Positions 35,071 through 44,232 of a stretch of DNA of 64,000 bases are shown in pieces (position 1 is the first letter of the stretch; every line of letters starts with the position of its first letter). Below the pieces are notes generated by a model, which did no database searches, was not told the origin of the DNA, and was given only the letters and a program-made list of their open reading frames with translations. Location of the stretch: positions 124,001 through 188,000 of the forward strand of contig NZ_QMIE01000001.1 of assembly GCF_007625075.1 (NCBI RefSeq). The letters are read 5' to 3'. The position numbers and the translations under genes are program-made. Source of the DNA: Oceanidesulfovibrio indonesiensis. Lineage in GTDB: Bacteria; Desulfobacterota; Desulfovibrionia; Desulfovibrionales; Desulfovibrionaceae.

Positions 35071-37206
35071 TCATACATCCTCGGTGTCTGGCGCTCCCTC
35101 GGGCGGGGCGAGGATGACTCGCACGTCTGCAACCACGGCGCCGTCCGGGTTGACGAGCACAGGGTTGAACTCGGCCTCGTCGATTTCCGGGAAGTCGAGG
35201 GCGAGCTGCGCCATGATGAGGATGATCTCCTGCAGGGCCTCGAAGTCCACGGGTTGCTCGCCACGTACGCCGCGCAGTACAGGGAAGGACTTGATCTCGC
35301 GGATCATCTGCCTGGCGTCGTCCAGTGAGAGGGGGGCTAGCCGCGTAGCGATGTCCTTGAGCACCTCCACATACACGCCGCCCAGACCGAAGATGATCAG
35401 TGGGCCGAATTGCGGGTCGCGCTTGAACCCCACAATGACCTCGCGCGAACCGGACGGAGCCATGGACTGTACGAGACAGCCGGAGATGAAGGCGTCCTTG
35501 CGCAGGCGCTGTGCGCGGGAAGTGATGTCCATGAAGGCGGCCACGACCTCGGAGGAGTCCTCCAGGTTTACGCGCACGCCCTTCACGTCGGATTTGTGGG
35601 ATATCTGCGGAGAAGCGATCTTGAGCACCACGGGATACCCGATGCGCTCAGCCGCCTCCACTGCCTGCTGGGAGGTGCGGGCCAGTTCCGTGCTCGGCAC
35701 GGGCAGGCCGTACGCTTTGAGCAATCCCTGGGCCTGGAACTCCACGATTTCGGTGGCGCCGCGTTTGCGCGCATCCGCGATGACCTGCCGGGCGGCGTCT
35801 ATGTCCCGGCGAATGCATATCTCTGCCGGGGCGGGCCGCTTTCTGCGCTCGGTGTACTCGTACATGGCCTCGATGCCGGCAATGGCCGGTTCGGGGAAGG
35901 AGTACACGGGGATGGAGGCGTCCTGCAAAAGACGCTTGCCCGAGCCAACGACCATATCGCCCATGAAGCAGGCGAAGACGGGTTTGTCGGTCTTTTTGGA
36001 GACGTCGATGATCGCCCGGGCTGTTTCGTCCACCTGAACGGATGCCGTGGGCGCGAGCATGACGAGGACGGAATGGACCATCTCGTCTCTGACCACCACC
36101 TCCAGCGCCTTGGCGTAGCGTTCGGCCGTGGCGTCGCCGATAATGTCTATGGGGTTGTAGAGCGAAGCGTAGGGCGGCAGGATCCTGCCAAGCTCGTTCA
36201 ACGATTCGGATGTCATGCTGGCGAGGTTCAGCCCGCTTTTTTCCGTGGCGTCCGCGGCCAGTATGCCGGGACCGCCGGAGTTGGTGACGATGGCGAGGTT
36301 CGGTCCTTCGGGCAAAGGCTGCGTGGAAAAGCAGGTGGCCAGATTGAAGAGCGAGGCCACGTCGTGCACGCGGATGATGCCGGTCTGTCGGAAGGCGGCG
36401 TCGTAGGCCTGGTCGCTGCCGGCGATGGCGCCGGTGTGGGAGGAGGCCGCCTTGGCGCCGGAAGCCGTGGTGCCGGACTTGATGAGCACCACCGGCTTCT
36501 TCATTGTCATGGCTCGGGCCGACTCCATGAAATGCTTGCCGTCGGACACGCCCTCGATGTAGCCGAGAATGACGTTGGTCTGATCGTCGTCGGCCAGGTA
36601 TTCCAGCATGTGGGCTTCGTTGAGCACGGCCTTGTTGCCCAGGCTGATGAACCTGGAGAAGCCTATGTTGTTGCCCAGGGCCCAGTCCAGAATGGAGACG
36701 CACAACGCGCCGGACTGGGAAAAGAAGGCGATGTGCCCGCTTTCCGGATACCCGGCGGCGAACGTGGCGTTGAGGTTCGATCCCGTGGAGATGAGGCCCA
36801 GGCAGTTGGGGCCGAGCAGGGCGATGCCGTTTTCCTGCGCGATCCGGGTTATCTCCTGCTCCAGGTAGTACCCCTCGCGGCCCACTTCCTTGAACCCGGC
36901 GGTGATGATGATGACCGCCCTGATCCGCCGTTCTGCAAGATTCTCCAGCGCCTCGAGGACCGCTGCCGGCGGAATGGCTATGACGGCGAGGTCCAGCCCC
37001 TCGGGCAGTTCTGTGGTGTGAGGGACGACGGGGAGCCCCAGAATCTCTTCGGCGTCGGGATTGACCGGGTAGATTTTTCCCGTATACCCGGCTTCCAGCA
37101 GGTTGGACACGATGATGTTGCCGATCTTGCCCGGTGTGGCGGATGCGCCGACCACGGCCACGCTACCAGGATCGAACAATGCGGCGAGTGATTGTGTGCT
37201 GACCAT
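35071..37206 (-). CDS. Acetate--CoA ligase (ADP-forming), fused alpha and beta
   Basis: 711 aa. Interconverts acyl-CoA + ADP + Pi and acid + CoA + ATP, allowing ATP formation from acetyl-CoA. The order is CoA-binding domain (SVAVVGASATPGKIGNIIVSN), succinyl-CoA-ligase-like domains with SSHTGAIAGSDQAYDAAF containing the probable phosphorylated His, and a C-terminal ATP-grasp domain (VVLKIASPQISHKSDVKGV; EVIVGFKRDPQFGPLI). The reading frame extends upstream to 37830 but that part is antisense to rnc; the ATG at 37206, preceded by GAGGTGG, begins the CoA-binding domain. It starts 33 bp from the divergent rnc gene. Confidence 0.92.
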   Translation of the reverse strand: MVSTQSLAALFDPGSVAVVGASATPGKIGNIIVSNLLEAGYTGKIYPVNPDAEEILGLPVVPHTTELPEGLDLAVIAIPPAAVLEALENLAERRIRAVIIITAGFKEVGREGYYLEQEITRIAQENGIALLGPNCLGLISTGSNLNATFAAGYPESGHIAFFSQSGALCVSILDWALGNNIGFSRFISLGNKAVLNEAHMLEYLADDDQTNVILGYIEGVSDGKHFMESARAMTMKKPVVLIKSGTTASGAKAASSHTGAIAGSDQAYDAAFRQTGIIRVHDVASLFNLATCFSTQPLPEGPNLAIVTNSGGPGILAADATEKSGLNLASMTSESLNELGRILPPYASLYNPIDIIGDATAERYAKALEVVVRDEMVHSVLVMLAPTASVQVDETARAIIDVSKKTDKPVFACFMGDMVVGSGKRLLQDASIPVYSFPEPAIAGIEAMYEYTERRKRPAPAEICIRRDIDAARQVIADARKRGATEIVEFQAQGLLKAYGLPVPSTELARTSQQAVEAAERIGYPVVLKIASPQISHKSDVKGVRVNLEDSSEVVAAFMDITSRAQRLRKDAFISGCLVQSMAPSGSREVIVGFKRDPQFGPLIIFGLGGVYVEVLKDIATRLAPLSLDDARQMIREIKSFPVLRGVRGEQPVDFEALQEIILIMAQLALDFPEIDEAEFNPVLVNPDGAVVADVRVILAPPEGAPDTEDV

Positions 37207-37239
37207 GGAGCTGCCACCTCGAACAGGCATGGAGGATGA

Positions 37240-37965
37240 ATGGAAAACAATTTCGAGACAGTTCAGAATGGTATCGACTATCGGTTTCGCGACGTCAAGC
37301 TCTTGCGGACCGCGCTGACGCACTCCTCGTACGCCAACGAGCAGAGCGCGAACGAACAGGAGGTCGAAGCGCACGTCACGGAACACAACGAGCGGCTGGA
37401 GTTTCTCGGGGACGCGGTGCTGGAGCTCTGCGTGACCGAGGAGCTCTTTGCGCGTTTTCCGGACGAGCGCGAAGGCGAGTTGACGCGAATGCGGGCCAAG
37501 CTCGTGAGCAAGACGGCGCTCAAGGACATCGCCCTCGCGTTGCGCCTGAATGAGCATCTGCTGCTGGGAAAAGGGGAGGAAAGCCAGGGCGGCCGCACGC
37601 GCGGCTCGCTGCTTTCGGATGCGCTGGAAGCGGTGATCGGCGCGGTGTTCCTGGACGGCGGCTTTGATGTGGCGAGGCGGTTCGTGAACAACCTGTATCG
37701 CGATCTCTGGCCGGGCGGGCCGGATCGCCGTTTTACCAAAGACTATAAGAGCGCGCTGCAGGAGATGACGCAGCAGCAGTTCAGGGAACGGCCCGTCTAT
37801 GCTCTGGTTGCCAGCCGTGGGCCGGAGCACGCCAAGGAGTTCGAGGTGGAGCTGACCCTCCCCGACGGCCGTGTCATCCGGGGGGTGGGGCCCGGCGTGA
37901 AGAAAGCGGAGCAGGAAGCAGCCGGCAAGGCTCTGCGGCTTCTTGAGCGCGAGTCGATGAAATGA
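37240..37965 (+). CDS. rnc: Ribonuclease III
   Basis: A double-strand-specific endoribonuclease that processes rRNA precursors and structured mRNAs. The 241-aa protein has the signature [19 protein letters not shown] near residue 48, the second acidic cluster [16 protein letters not shown] near 127, and a C-terminal dsRNA-binding domain ([14 protein letters not shown] ... [15 protein letters not shown]). GGAGG lies just upstream of the ATG at 37240. It is transcribed divergently from the acetyl-CoA synthetase and converges on flagellin; a GC-rich inverted repeat (GGCGG/CCGCC near 37975) follows. Confidence 0.97.
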   Translation: MENNFETVQNGIDYRFRDVKLLRTALTHSSYANEQSANEQEVEAHVTEHNERLEFLGDAVLELCVTEELFARFPDEREGELTRMRAKLVSKTALKDIALALRLNEHLLLGKGEESQGGRTRGSLLSDALEAVIGAVFLDGGFDVARRFVNNLYRDLWPGGPDRRFTKDYKSALQEMTQQQFRERPVYALVASRGPEHAKEFEVELTLPDGRVIRGVGPGVKKAEQEAAGKALRLLERESMK

Positions 37966-38055
37966 GGCCGGGAGGCGGGAGCACCGCCCCCCGAGCCTTC
38001 ATGTCCTTGGTCTCACGCGTATGCCGCTTTCATGGCGCGTCACTGCTCACGCGGC

Positions 38056-38946
38056 CTAGCCGCCGCCGATGAGCTGCATGGCGAGCCTGGGCAGGGAGTT
38101 CGCCTGCGCGAGCATGGCCACTGCGGACTGGGTGAGAATCTGGTTGCGCACGAACTCGGTCATCTCGGTTGCCACGTCCACGTCGGAGATGCGCGACTCC
38201 GCGGCCTGCAGGTTTTCCGCCTGGATGGAGAGATTGGTGATGGTGTTCTGCAGGCGGTTCTGCAAGGCGCCGAGCTGGGCGCGGATGGTGTCCTTGGAGA
38301 TGATCGCGAGGTTCAGGCTTTCGAGCATGTTCTGGGCGAGCGACTGGGTGTTGATGCGGCCCTGGACGCCCAGGGCCGAAGCCGTCGCGTTGCCCATGTT
38401 GATGAAGTAGTAGTCCTCTGCGCTGTCGTTGCCGGTGCCGAAGTGGATCTTGATCGGACCCCGCGACTGCATGCCTGTGCCGTCATGTTGTTCCAGCAGC
38501 GTCCGGCCGGCGCTGGCCGAGAGCGTGCCGTCCAGAAGCTTGACGCCGTTGAAGTCCGTGGCGAGGGCGATACGGGTGATTTCCGAAGCCATTGCCTGGA
38601 ACTCGGAGTCGATGAGGATACGCTGATCCGAGTTGTAGGTGCCGGTGGCTGCCTGCTCGGCCAGCTCCTTGAGCCGTATGAGCTTTTCGTCCACGACCTG
38701 GAGCGCGCCGTCGGCGGTCTGGATCATGGAGATGGCGTCGTTGGCGTTGCGCACTCCCTGGTTGAGGGATGCGATGTCGGCGCGCATGAGCTCGCGGATG
38801 GCGAGTCCGGCGGCGTCATCCGCCGCTGTGCCGACACGAAGACCGGACGACAAACGCCGCGTGGAGACTGCGAGCCTTCCATAGCTCTCCCCCAGATTGC
38901 GGGAGGCGTTCATAGCCATAAGGTTGTGATTGATGACCAAAGACAT
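38056..38946 (-). CDS. fliC: Flagellin
   Basis: The filament subunit, exported by the flagellar type III system. The 296-aa protein has the conserved N-terminal D0/D1 (MSLVINHNLMAMNASRNLG ... LRVGTAADDAAGLAIRE) and C-terminal D1/D0 (ESRISDVDVATEMTEFVRNQIL ... ANSLPRLAMQLIGG) coiled regions with a short central variable domain of about 80 residues. AAGGAGG precedes the ATG at 38946 and a sigma-54 promoter lies 35 bp upstream of the start. The variable region is small, and glycosyltransferases encoded nearby may modify it (inference). Confidence 0.97.
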   Translation of the reverse strand: MSLVINHNLMAMNASRNLGESYGRLAVSTRRLSSGLRVGTAADDAAGLAIRELMRADIASLNQGVRNANDAISMIQTADGALQVVDEKLIRLKELAEQAATGTYNSDQRILIDSEFQAMASEITRIALATDFNGVKLLDGTLSASAGRTLLEQHDGTGMQSRGPIKIHFGTGNDSAEDYYFINMGNATASALGVQGRINTQSLAQNMLESLNLAIISKDTIRAQLGALQNRLQNTITNLSIQAENLQAAESRISDVDVATEMTEFVRNQILTQSAVAMLAQANSLPRLAMQLIGGG

Positions 38947-38980
38947 GGGGCATAACCTCCTTGTTATTTGGTCCTAGAGA

Positions 38981-38996
38981 AGCAATGTAGGTGCCA
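38981..38996 (-). promoter_or_regulatory. Sigma-54 promoter of flagellin
   Basis: On the minus strand TGGCACC-TACA-TTGCT matches the -24/-12 consensus with correct spacing. A symmetric AATATT-TTCTAG-AATATT block (39029-39046) about 33 bp further upstream could bind an enhancer-binding activator. Confidence 0.88.
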
Positions 38997-39459
38997 AAGT
39001 AGTCTTTTCTAAAAAATCAGGTCTGTTAAATATTTTCTAGAATATTGGAACTGCAAAATCGACCTGCCAGCCGGCCATATTTTCCCCCATGATCAGTGCG
39101 CCTTGGCGGTTATCCGACGCGCTTCCCTCCCGGAAAAATGGGGCAGGCACAGACCGCGGGTGTATGCGTTGCCGTCGTGGGCCTGGTGCTCGGCTCCGGG
39201 ACGGGCCGGGGGAAAAAACTGCATCGTGCGGCTGGCGCGCGAAGGGCTGGCGCCTTTCGGCAATAATTGGTGCAATCGTCCTTGGCAGGTATGCTGTCGC
39301 GGGCACGAAGAGCCGCAACAGCGTTCCTTGTGTTCTGTGGGAAAGTATGCCGAGAGAAAGATGTCCCTGGGGAGAGGGTTGTGATTCGAGGCGTTGCGCT
39401 TTTGCATCAATGCAGCGCGGCCCCGGTGCATGGCGGTGGGCTCCGTAACGCATATGAAG
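38997..39459. other. Intergenic region between flgE and flagellin, no gene seen
   Basis: About 460 bp. The left part is AT-rich promoter DNA of flagellin. The rest is GC-rich with short overlapping open frames, none having a credible ribosome site or recognisable protein. Confidence 0.5.
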
Positions 39460-39489
39460 AAGCCCGCCCCGGTGGTCCGGAGCGGGCTT
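39460..39489 (-). terminator. Terminator downstream of flgE
   Basis: AAGCCCGC pairs with GCGGGCTT, continued after one mismatch by CCGG/CCGG around a TGGT loop. It lies 31 bp beyond the flgE stop; on the minus strand TTCTTCAT follows. Confidence 0.75.
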
Positions 39490-39520
39490 TCGTGCAAGGC
39501 GGCCGTGTATGCAGGCAGGC

Positions 39521-41215
39521 TTATCGCTTAAGCATGATGACTTCGGCGAGCATCTGGTCGGTGGTGGTGATGACCTTGCCGTTTGCCGAGAAGCCCCGCT
39601 GCGTGGCGATCATGTCCACGAACTCCCGCGCCAGGTCCACGTTGGACTGTTCCAGGGAGTTCGAAGCGATAGTGCCAAGCCCCGCCGTGTTCGGCGGCTG
39701 CGAGCTCGTCAGCGGCGATTCGCGTGTTTCCGAGAACAGGTTGCGGCCTTCCCGGCGCAAACCGACCTCGCTGGCGAAGTCGAAGAGCGCGACCTGGAAG
39801 AGTTCCAGAGTGACGCCATTGGAGTAACGACCTTGCAGAATGCCGTCCTGGGTGACATTGATGGATTGCAGGAACCCGAAGGTATAGCCGTCCTGGGACT
39901 GGAACAGGGTGGCCGACGATGACGAGAAGCTCGTGGTGGCCGAGGCGTTGCGTGTGGCGTTCGTGCCGTATCCGGGCAGCCGGTTGAGCACGTCCGGCGT
40001 GTTGCCGATGCCGGCGGCCGAGGTCCTGCCGTCGCTGCCGTAGTCCCAGTCGCCGTTAGGCGTGGTGCGCAGGCCGAAGTTGATCTCGATGAGCTTGCCC
40101 TGGGCATTTTCCATGGGCGGTTTAATGAAATCGCCATTCTGGTCGAGCACGGCGCTGGCGTGGGACAAGCCGGTGAAGTTCGTCGCCAGGATCGGGTAGC
40201 CATTGTTCGATATCTGCGTCGGGTACCACTCGTTGAGGTTCAGCGTGGAGTTGGAGCCAGCCGAGAAATCGGCGTTGGACACGATGGTGTAGGCGGACAT
40301 GTCCGCGATCTGTCCAGCGGAGTTGAATCGCATGGTGCCCATCATGAGCAGCCCCTTGGCCTCGCCGTCCACGGGGTTTCCACCCAGGATGCGCTTGTCC
40401 TCGTCCGGGTTCATGGTCACGATGTATTCCCAGACGTTTGTGTCGCCCACGTTGGAAGTCTCGACCTTGTCGTAGTAGATCGTGACTTCGTGAGCGGTGC
40501 CGCCTTCGTCGTAGACCTTGAGGGTGGACTGGTAGGCGTACTGCTGTGGGGAAAGAGGCTCGTCGGCGGTGCCGTCCCATGCCTGGGCCAGAGCGAAGAA
40601 GGGGTCCTGGTCGTTATTGGACTTGGAGTTGTCTCCGCCGTTCTTGTCCAACTGGGTGATCATGGTGACGTTGTTGGTGTGCTGGGGCTGGGCCACGCCT
40701 CCCGCGCCGATTCGGATGTCGCCGATGGAGCCGATGCGGTTGACCTGCTCCAGGCCGATCTGATTCGACGAACGGGTGACCTCCTGGGCGGGCGTGGTGG
40801 GTTGCGACTCCAGCTGCCACCCCTGTACTACATAGCCATTGGGGTCGACCAGGAAGCCGTCCTTGTCGAAGCGGAAGTTGCCGGCGCGGGTGTAGAAGCG
40901 GTCCTCGGACTCCTTGGGGGAGACGCCGAAGAAGCCACGTCCGCCGATGGCGAGGTCCGTAGATTCGTTGGTGGTCTCGAAGGCGCCCTGGCTGAAGTCG
41001 CCATAAACTGCGTGAACGCTGACGCCGCGTCCAGCCTGGGCCTGGAAATTGCCGGTGGCGCCGACGTCCTGGCTGATGAAATCGGCGAAATGCATCCGTG
41101 AGGCCTTGAACCCCACGGTGTTCGTGTTGGCGATGTTGTTGCCCAACACGTTCATCCGCTCCCCGTGTGCGAGCAGCCCGGAAACGCCGGTCCACATCGA
41201 TGCTGACAAACTCAT
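39521..41215 (-). CDS. flgE: Flagellar hook protein FlgE
   Basis: Forms the flexible hook outside the outer membrane. The 564-aa protein has the N-terminal axial motif GERMNVLGNNIANTNTVGFKASR, the central FlgE domains, and the C-terminal SNVDLAREFVDMIATQRGFSANGKVI motif. It is longer than E. coli FlgE (about 400 aa) because of extra outer domains in the middle, common in this group. AAGGAGG precedes the start. It is the last gene of the fliK-flgD-flgE unit and ends at a hairpin terminator. Confidence 0.95.
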   Translation of the reverse strand: MSLSASMWTGVSGLLAHGERMNVLGNNIANTNTVGFKASRMHFADFISQDVGATGNFQAQAGRGVSVHAVYGDFSQGAFETTNESTDLAIGGRGFFGVSPKESEDRFYTRAGNFRFDKDGFLVDPNGYVVQGWQLESQPTTPAQEVTRSSNQIGLEQVNRIGSIGDIRIGAGGVAQPQHTNNVTMITQLDKNGGDNSKSNNDQDPFFALAQAWDGTADEPLSPQQYAYQSTLKVYDEGGTAHEVTIYYDKVETSNVGDTNVWEYIVTMNPDEDKRILGGNPVDGEAKGLLMMGTMRFNSAGQIADMSAYTIVSNADFSAGSNSTLNLNEWYPTQISNNGYPILATNFTGLSHASAVLDQNGDFIKPPMENAQGKLIEINFGLRTTPNGDWDYGSDGRTSAAGIGNTPDVLNRLPGYGTNATRNASATTSFSSSSATLFQSQDGYTFGFLQSINVTQDGILQGRYSNGVTLELFQVALFDFASEVGLRREGRNLFSETRESPLTSSQPPNTAGLGTIASNSLEQSNVDLAREFVDMIATQRGFSANGKVITTTDQMLAEVIMLKR

Positions 41216-41299
41216 ATCAGGCCTCCTTGCGTAACTGCCGCTCCTTGCAGGCGGCTTGTATACAGCTGTTGCTGGTGCGTCTCGTAATCGAATCCGTTG

Positions 41300-42058
41300 C
41301 TAGGCGTCGGTGTCGGACTCGCCGTCATCGGATTCGGAATCATCGTCTTGATCTGGGTTGGCGTTCTGCGTGCTGGGGTTCACAACTTCCTTGATGGAGG
41401 AAAACTCGACCAGTCGTCCGTCCTGCAATCGCAGGAAGAAAAGACCGTCTTCTTTCTGCACGCCCACGACCTTGCCGCTCACGTCGGTGTCCACGAGCAC
41501 GGGTTTGCCGTTGTGGTCCTCACAGGCCATGGAAACGTAGTAAACGCCGTTGGGCACATTGTTGCCGTTATAATCCTTGCCGTCCCAGGTGATTTCGTAT
41601 TGACCGGCCTGCATGGCGCCAAGCTGGATGGTGTTCACGATGCCGCCGGCCTTGTCGAAGAAGTTGACGAAACCGGTGGCAATGGGCTCGTCGAGCTCGA
41701 AGAACAATGTGGAGACTCCGCTGTTGCTCTTGCCGATCATGTCGCCGGAAGCGCGGACTTCCTTGCCGATGAAGTTGACGGCCGTGATCATCTGGTCGCG
41801 CTCGGACCCGCCGTTGAGGCTTTCAACACCCTTGTTGATGTTGGTGAGTTGCTCCAGGCTGGAGAACTCGGCCAACTGCGAGGTGAACTGGGTGTCATCC
41901 ATAGGGTTGAGCGGATCCTGGTTCTGCAGTTGCACGACCAGCAGGGTGAGGAAATCTTCCTTGCCCAACTCGGACTTGCCGACCGGATCGTTGGGATCGC
42001 GGCGGTTGCCGTAGGCGCTGTTCAGCCCGAGAAGTTCATTGGTGTTCACGACTGCCAT
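41300..42058 (-). CDS. flgD: Flagellar hook assembly (capping) protein FlgD
   Basis: The scaffold that caps the growing hook. The 252-aa protein has the N-terminal signature LGKEDFLTLLVVQLQNQDPLNPMDDTQF (quoted in part as FLTLLVVQLQNQDPLNP), then a Fn3/tudor-like region containing YEITWDGKDYNGNNVPNGVYY. The C-terminus is a very acidic tail (about 20 Asp/Glu/Ser residues, DQDDDSESDDGESDTDA), which is unusual for the family. It lies between fliK (31 bp) and flgE (84 bp). Confidence 0.94.
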   Translation of the reverse strand: MAVVNTNELLGLNSAYGNRRDPNDPVGKSELGKEDFLTLLVVQLQNQDPLNPMDDTQFTSQLAEFSSLEQLTNINKGVESLNGGSERDQMITAVNFIGKEVRASGDMIGKSNSGVSTLFFELDEPIATGFVNFFDKAGGIVNTIQLGAMQAGQYEITWDGKDYNGNNVPNGVYYVSMACEDHNGKPVLVDTDVSGKVVGVQKEDGLFFLRLQDGRLVEFSSIKEVVNPSTQNANPDQDDDSESDDGESDTDA

Positions 42059-42089
42059 GGGATGTCTCCTTGCAGGACGGCGGATCGCC

Positions 42090-44078
42090 TCATGCGATCA
42101 GGTGGATTCCGCCCTGGGAAATTTGTTCCTGTACGCTCCCATGTTGCACATCGTGGGCCAATGCCGTTTCGGAATCGTTCGCGCCGCGCATTTGTTTCCA
42201 GGCGTTGAGTGTCTGCTGCCGGGTGCTGTGCTCGCGGGCCATGTTGTGGCCATCCATGCCCATCCAGCTCTGGTGGTTGCTGTTGTTCAGCTGGGTCTGT
42301 ACGTCGAGCTTCTGCACCTTGAGGCCTTGCTGCTCCAGGCTGTGGCGCAACTGCTGCAACTGCTCGGCGAGCATCTGGCCGGTCTCGTGCTTCTCGGTGC
42401 GCAGCGTTGCGGAAACTTCGTTGTTCTTCACAGTGAGGAGCACGGCAACGCGGCCCATCTGCGGTGGGTCGAGGCGCAAGGTCAGCTGGCGCTGGCCTTC
42501 GCCGAGGTTTCTCATGAATGCCTGTTCCAGGTTGCGCATGGTCTCGCGGGGCAGGGAACCCTCCCGGCGAAAAGCCTGGGCAGTGCGTTCCGCTGTTGCG
42601 CTGGCGCGCGCTTCAGCCTGGCTGCGATCCACAACCGAGAAGAACTCGCTGGACTTTTCGGAAGCGGCCTCGCCCCTGGCGACCTTGTTCCAGAAGGCAG
42701 CCCATGAGCTGTCGGCGCGGGCGTTCGAATCGCCGCCGGAAGACTTGCCATCGCTGTTTCCGGAGTGGGCGTTCTGGCTCTTGCCCTGCACCGCCTGGGC
42801 AGCTTCTGCGCGTTCCCTGGAAAAACGGGTGGTGGCGGCATCGGCCGTCTTCTTGGCAGCCGCAAGCTCATCTCCGTCGGCTGCGGCGCCGGCTGCTTTG
42901 GCTTCCTGGACCTGCGAACCGGCATTGCCTTTGCCGTTATCCTGCGCGGCGGCGTTCTTGTCGCCGTGGGTGTCCTTTCCGGAGCCGGCTTTGCCTATCA
43001 CGTTCTTAGCGTTGTCCTGCTGCGGAGCATCACCGGCTTTCTCGTGCACCGGTTCTTTGAAGAGGTGCCTGGAATCGGCGCTCTGCGATTCCTTGCCGTC
43101 CGGCCGCGAAACGCGGTTGGCCGCCTCGCCGTAATGTTCTTCGGCAGCCTTCTTGATGAGCACCTTGCTCTGGGAGGCTGTCTTGGTCTCGCGGTTGCTT
43201 GCCAGCTCATCCCGTTCCGCGCGTTCCATGGCCTTGCCGATGGCGTCCTGGAGCTTCTCTTGGATGGACTTGAGGCTTTCCTTGGCGTCCTTCAGAGCCT
43301 GCTGACCCGGCCCGGCGGATGCCTGCTTGAGCATGAGCAGCAGGTTCTGCAGGCCGGCAACGTTGAGTGTAAGTTTCCCGCCGCCGGCGAAGAACGCTGT
43401 GAGGGCCGTGTCGCTCGTGCCGGGCACGTTGAATGCTTTGGCCAGCGCTCTGAGCTCGTCCTGGCTGACGGTGATGGTCTTGTCCGGAGAGAGACTTGCG
43501 ACCTTGGCGGAGATTTTCTGCCAGGCGACGTCGAGTTTGTCCTCGTCCAGGTCTGCGACTATGTCCTTGACCTCGCCCTGGCTGAATCCGAGACGGTCTA
43601 AGAAGCCCGTGAGCAGGCGCTTGGTTTCAACATCCAGGCTTTCGGTTTTGCCGGAGCTCTGCGTGGCGAGCGAGGTCACCTTGTTCATGAGTTCTCGCCA
43701 GGTGATGCCTTCCGGGCTGGAGACCTTCTCTTCCAGGGCGGCGATGTCGTCTTCGCTCAGGCCGTATTTTCTCAGCTCGTCCCGCAGATCGGCAAAATCT
43801 TCCTCGCGCACAAGCAGGCCGGCCGCGTCGCCATCCAAATCTTGCGCGGTGCTCGAAGCAGCCGCACTATCTGTGTAGTGGTCGGCCACGGAGCGCACGG
43901 AGTTGGAAAGACTCTTTTCCCAGCTGTGGCTTCTGGAATTGCCCGAGGCAAGGGAGTTCATCAGATCGCCGAAAGACTGCGATGTTGAATATTGGTTGGA
44001 CTGATAGGAAGAAGAGGCGCCTTCCAGGGCGCTCAGGGCCTGATCGGCTCTGTTGGAGAAATCGGGCAAAATCTGCAT
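42090..44078 (-). CDS. fliK: Flagellar hook-length control protein FliK
   Basis: The molecular ruler that switches export specificity when the hook is complete. The 662-aa protein is long, hydrophilic and rich in Ser/Ala/Lys over the first 520 residues. The conserved C-terminal domain is recognisable: RQLTLRLDPPQMGRVAVLL, followed by EVSATLRTEKHETGQMLAEQLQQLRHSL (key part LRTEKHETGQML) and GLKVQKLDVQ. The central Ala/Lys/Asp-rich stretch (around 350-420) is low complexity. It is the first gene of the fliK-flgD-flgE unit with a near-consensus sigma-54 promoter just upstream. Confidence 0.9.
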   Translation of the reverse strand: MQILPDFSNRADQALSALEGASSSYQSNQYSTSQSFGDLMNSLASGNSRSHSWEKSLSNSVRSVADHYTDSAAASSTAQDLDGDAAGLLVREEDFADLRDELRKYGLSEDDIAALEEKVSSPEGITWRELMNKVTSLATQSSGKTESLDVETKRLLTGFLDRLGFSQGEVKDIVADLDEDKLDVAWQKISAKVASLSPDKTITVSQDELRALAKAFNVPGTSDTALTAFFAGGGKLTLNVAGLQNLLLMLKQASAGPGQQALKDAKESLKSIQEKLQDAIGKAMERAERDELASNRETKTASQSKVLIKKAAEEHYGEAANRVSRPDGKESQSADSRHLFKEPVHEKAGDAPQQDNAKNVIGKAGSGKDTHGDKNAAAQDNGKGNAGSQVQEAKAAGAAADGDELAAAKKTADAATTRFSRERAEAAQAVQGKSQNAHSGNSDGKSSGGDSNARADSSWAAFWNKVARGEAASEKSSEFFSVVDRSQAEARASATAERTAQAFRREGSLPRETMRNLEQAFMRNLGEGQRQLTLRLDPPQMGRVAVLLTVKNNEVSATLRTEKHETGQMLAEQLQQLRHSLEQQGLKVQKLDVQTQLNNSNHQSWMGMDGHNMAREHSTRQQTLNAWKQMRGANDSETALAHDVQHGSVQEQISQGGIHLIA

Positions 44079-44104
44079 GGGTGGTGCTCCTCGCCCTGGA
44101 TATA

Positions 44105-44120
44105 AACAAGAGGCGTGCCA
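44105..44120 (-). promoter_or_regulatory. Sigma-54 promoter of fliK-flgD-flgE
   Basis: TGGCACG-CCTC-TTGTT on the minus strand: the -24 element is perfect and the spacing correct; the -12 element has TTGT in place of TTGC. It ends 26 bp before the fliK start codon. Confidence 0.7.
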
Positions 44121-44232
44121 GAGCCGCCGGAATCGATGCCAACGCGAAGCAACAAAGAGGAAGCGGAGAATGAATCCGCAGAGATCGCAGGAAAAATCAG
44201 TATGGCGTATGTGTGGGGGACGGCGGAAGGGC

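Noticed and set aside
37207-37830. N-terminal extension of the acetyl-CoA synthetase
   Set aside because: It is antisense to rnc, while the conserved CoA-binding domain begins at the ATG at 37206.
39037-39453. Genes in the flgE-flagellin gap
   Set aside because: Several overlapping frames occur on both strands, as expected for GC-rich DNA; none has a start signal or a protein-like composition.
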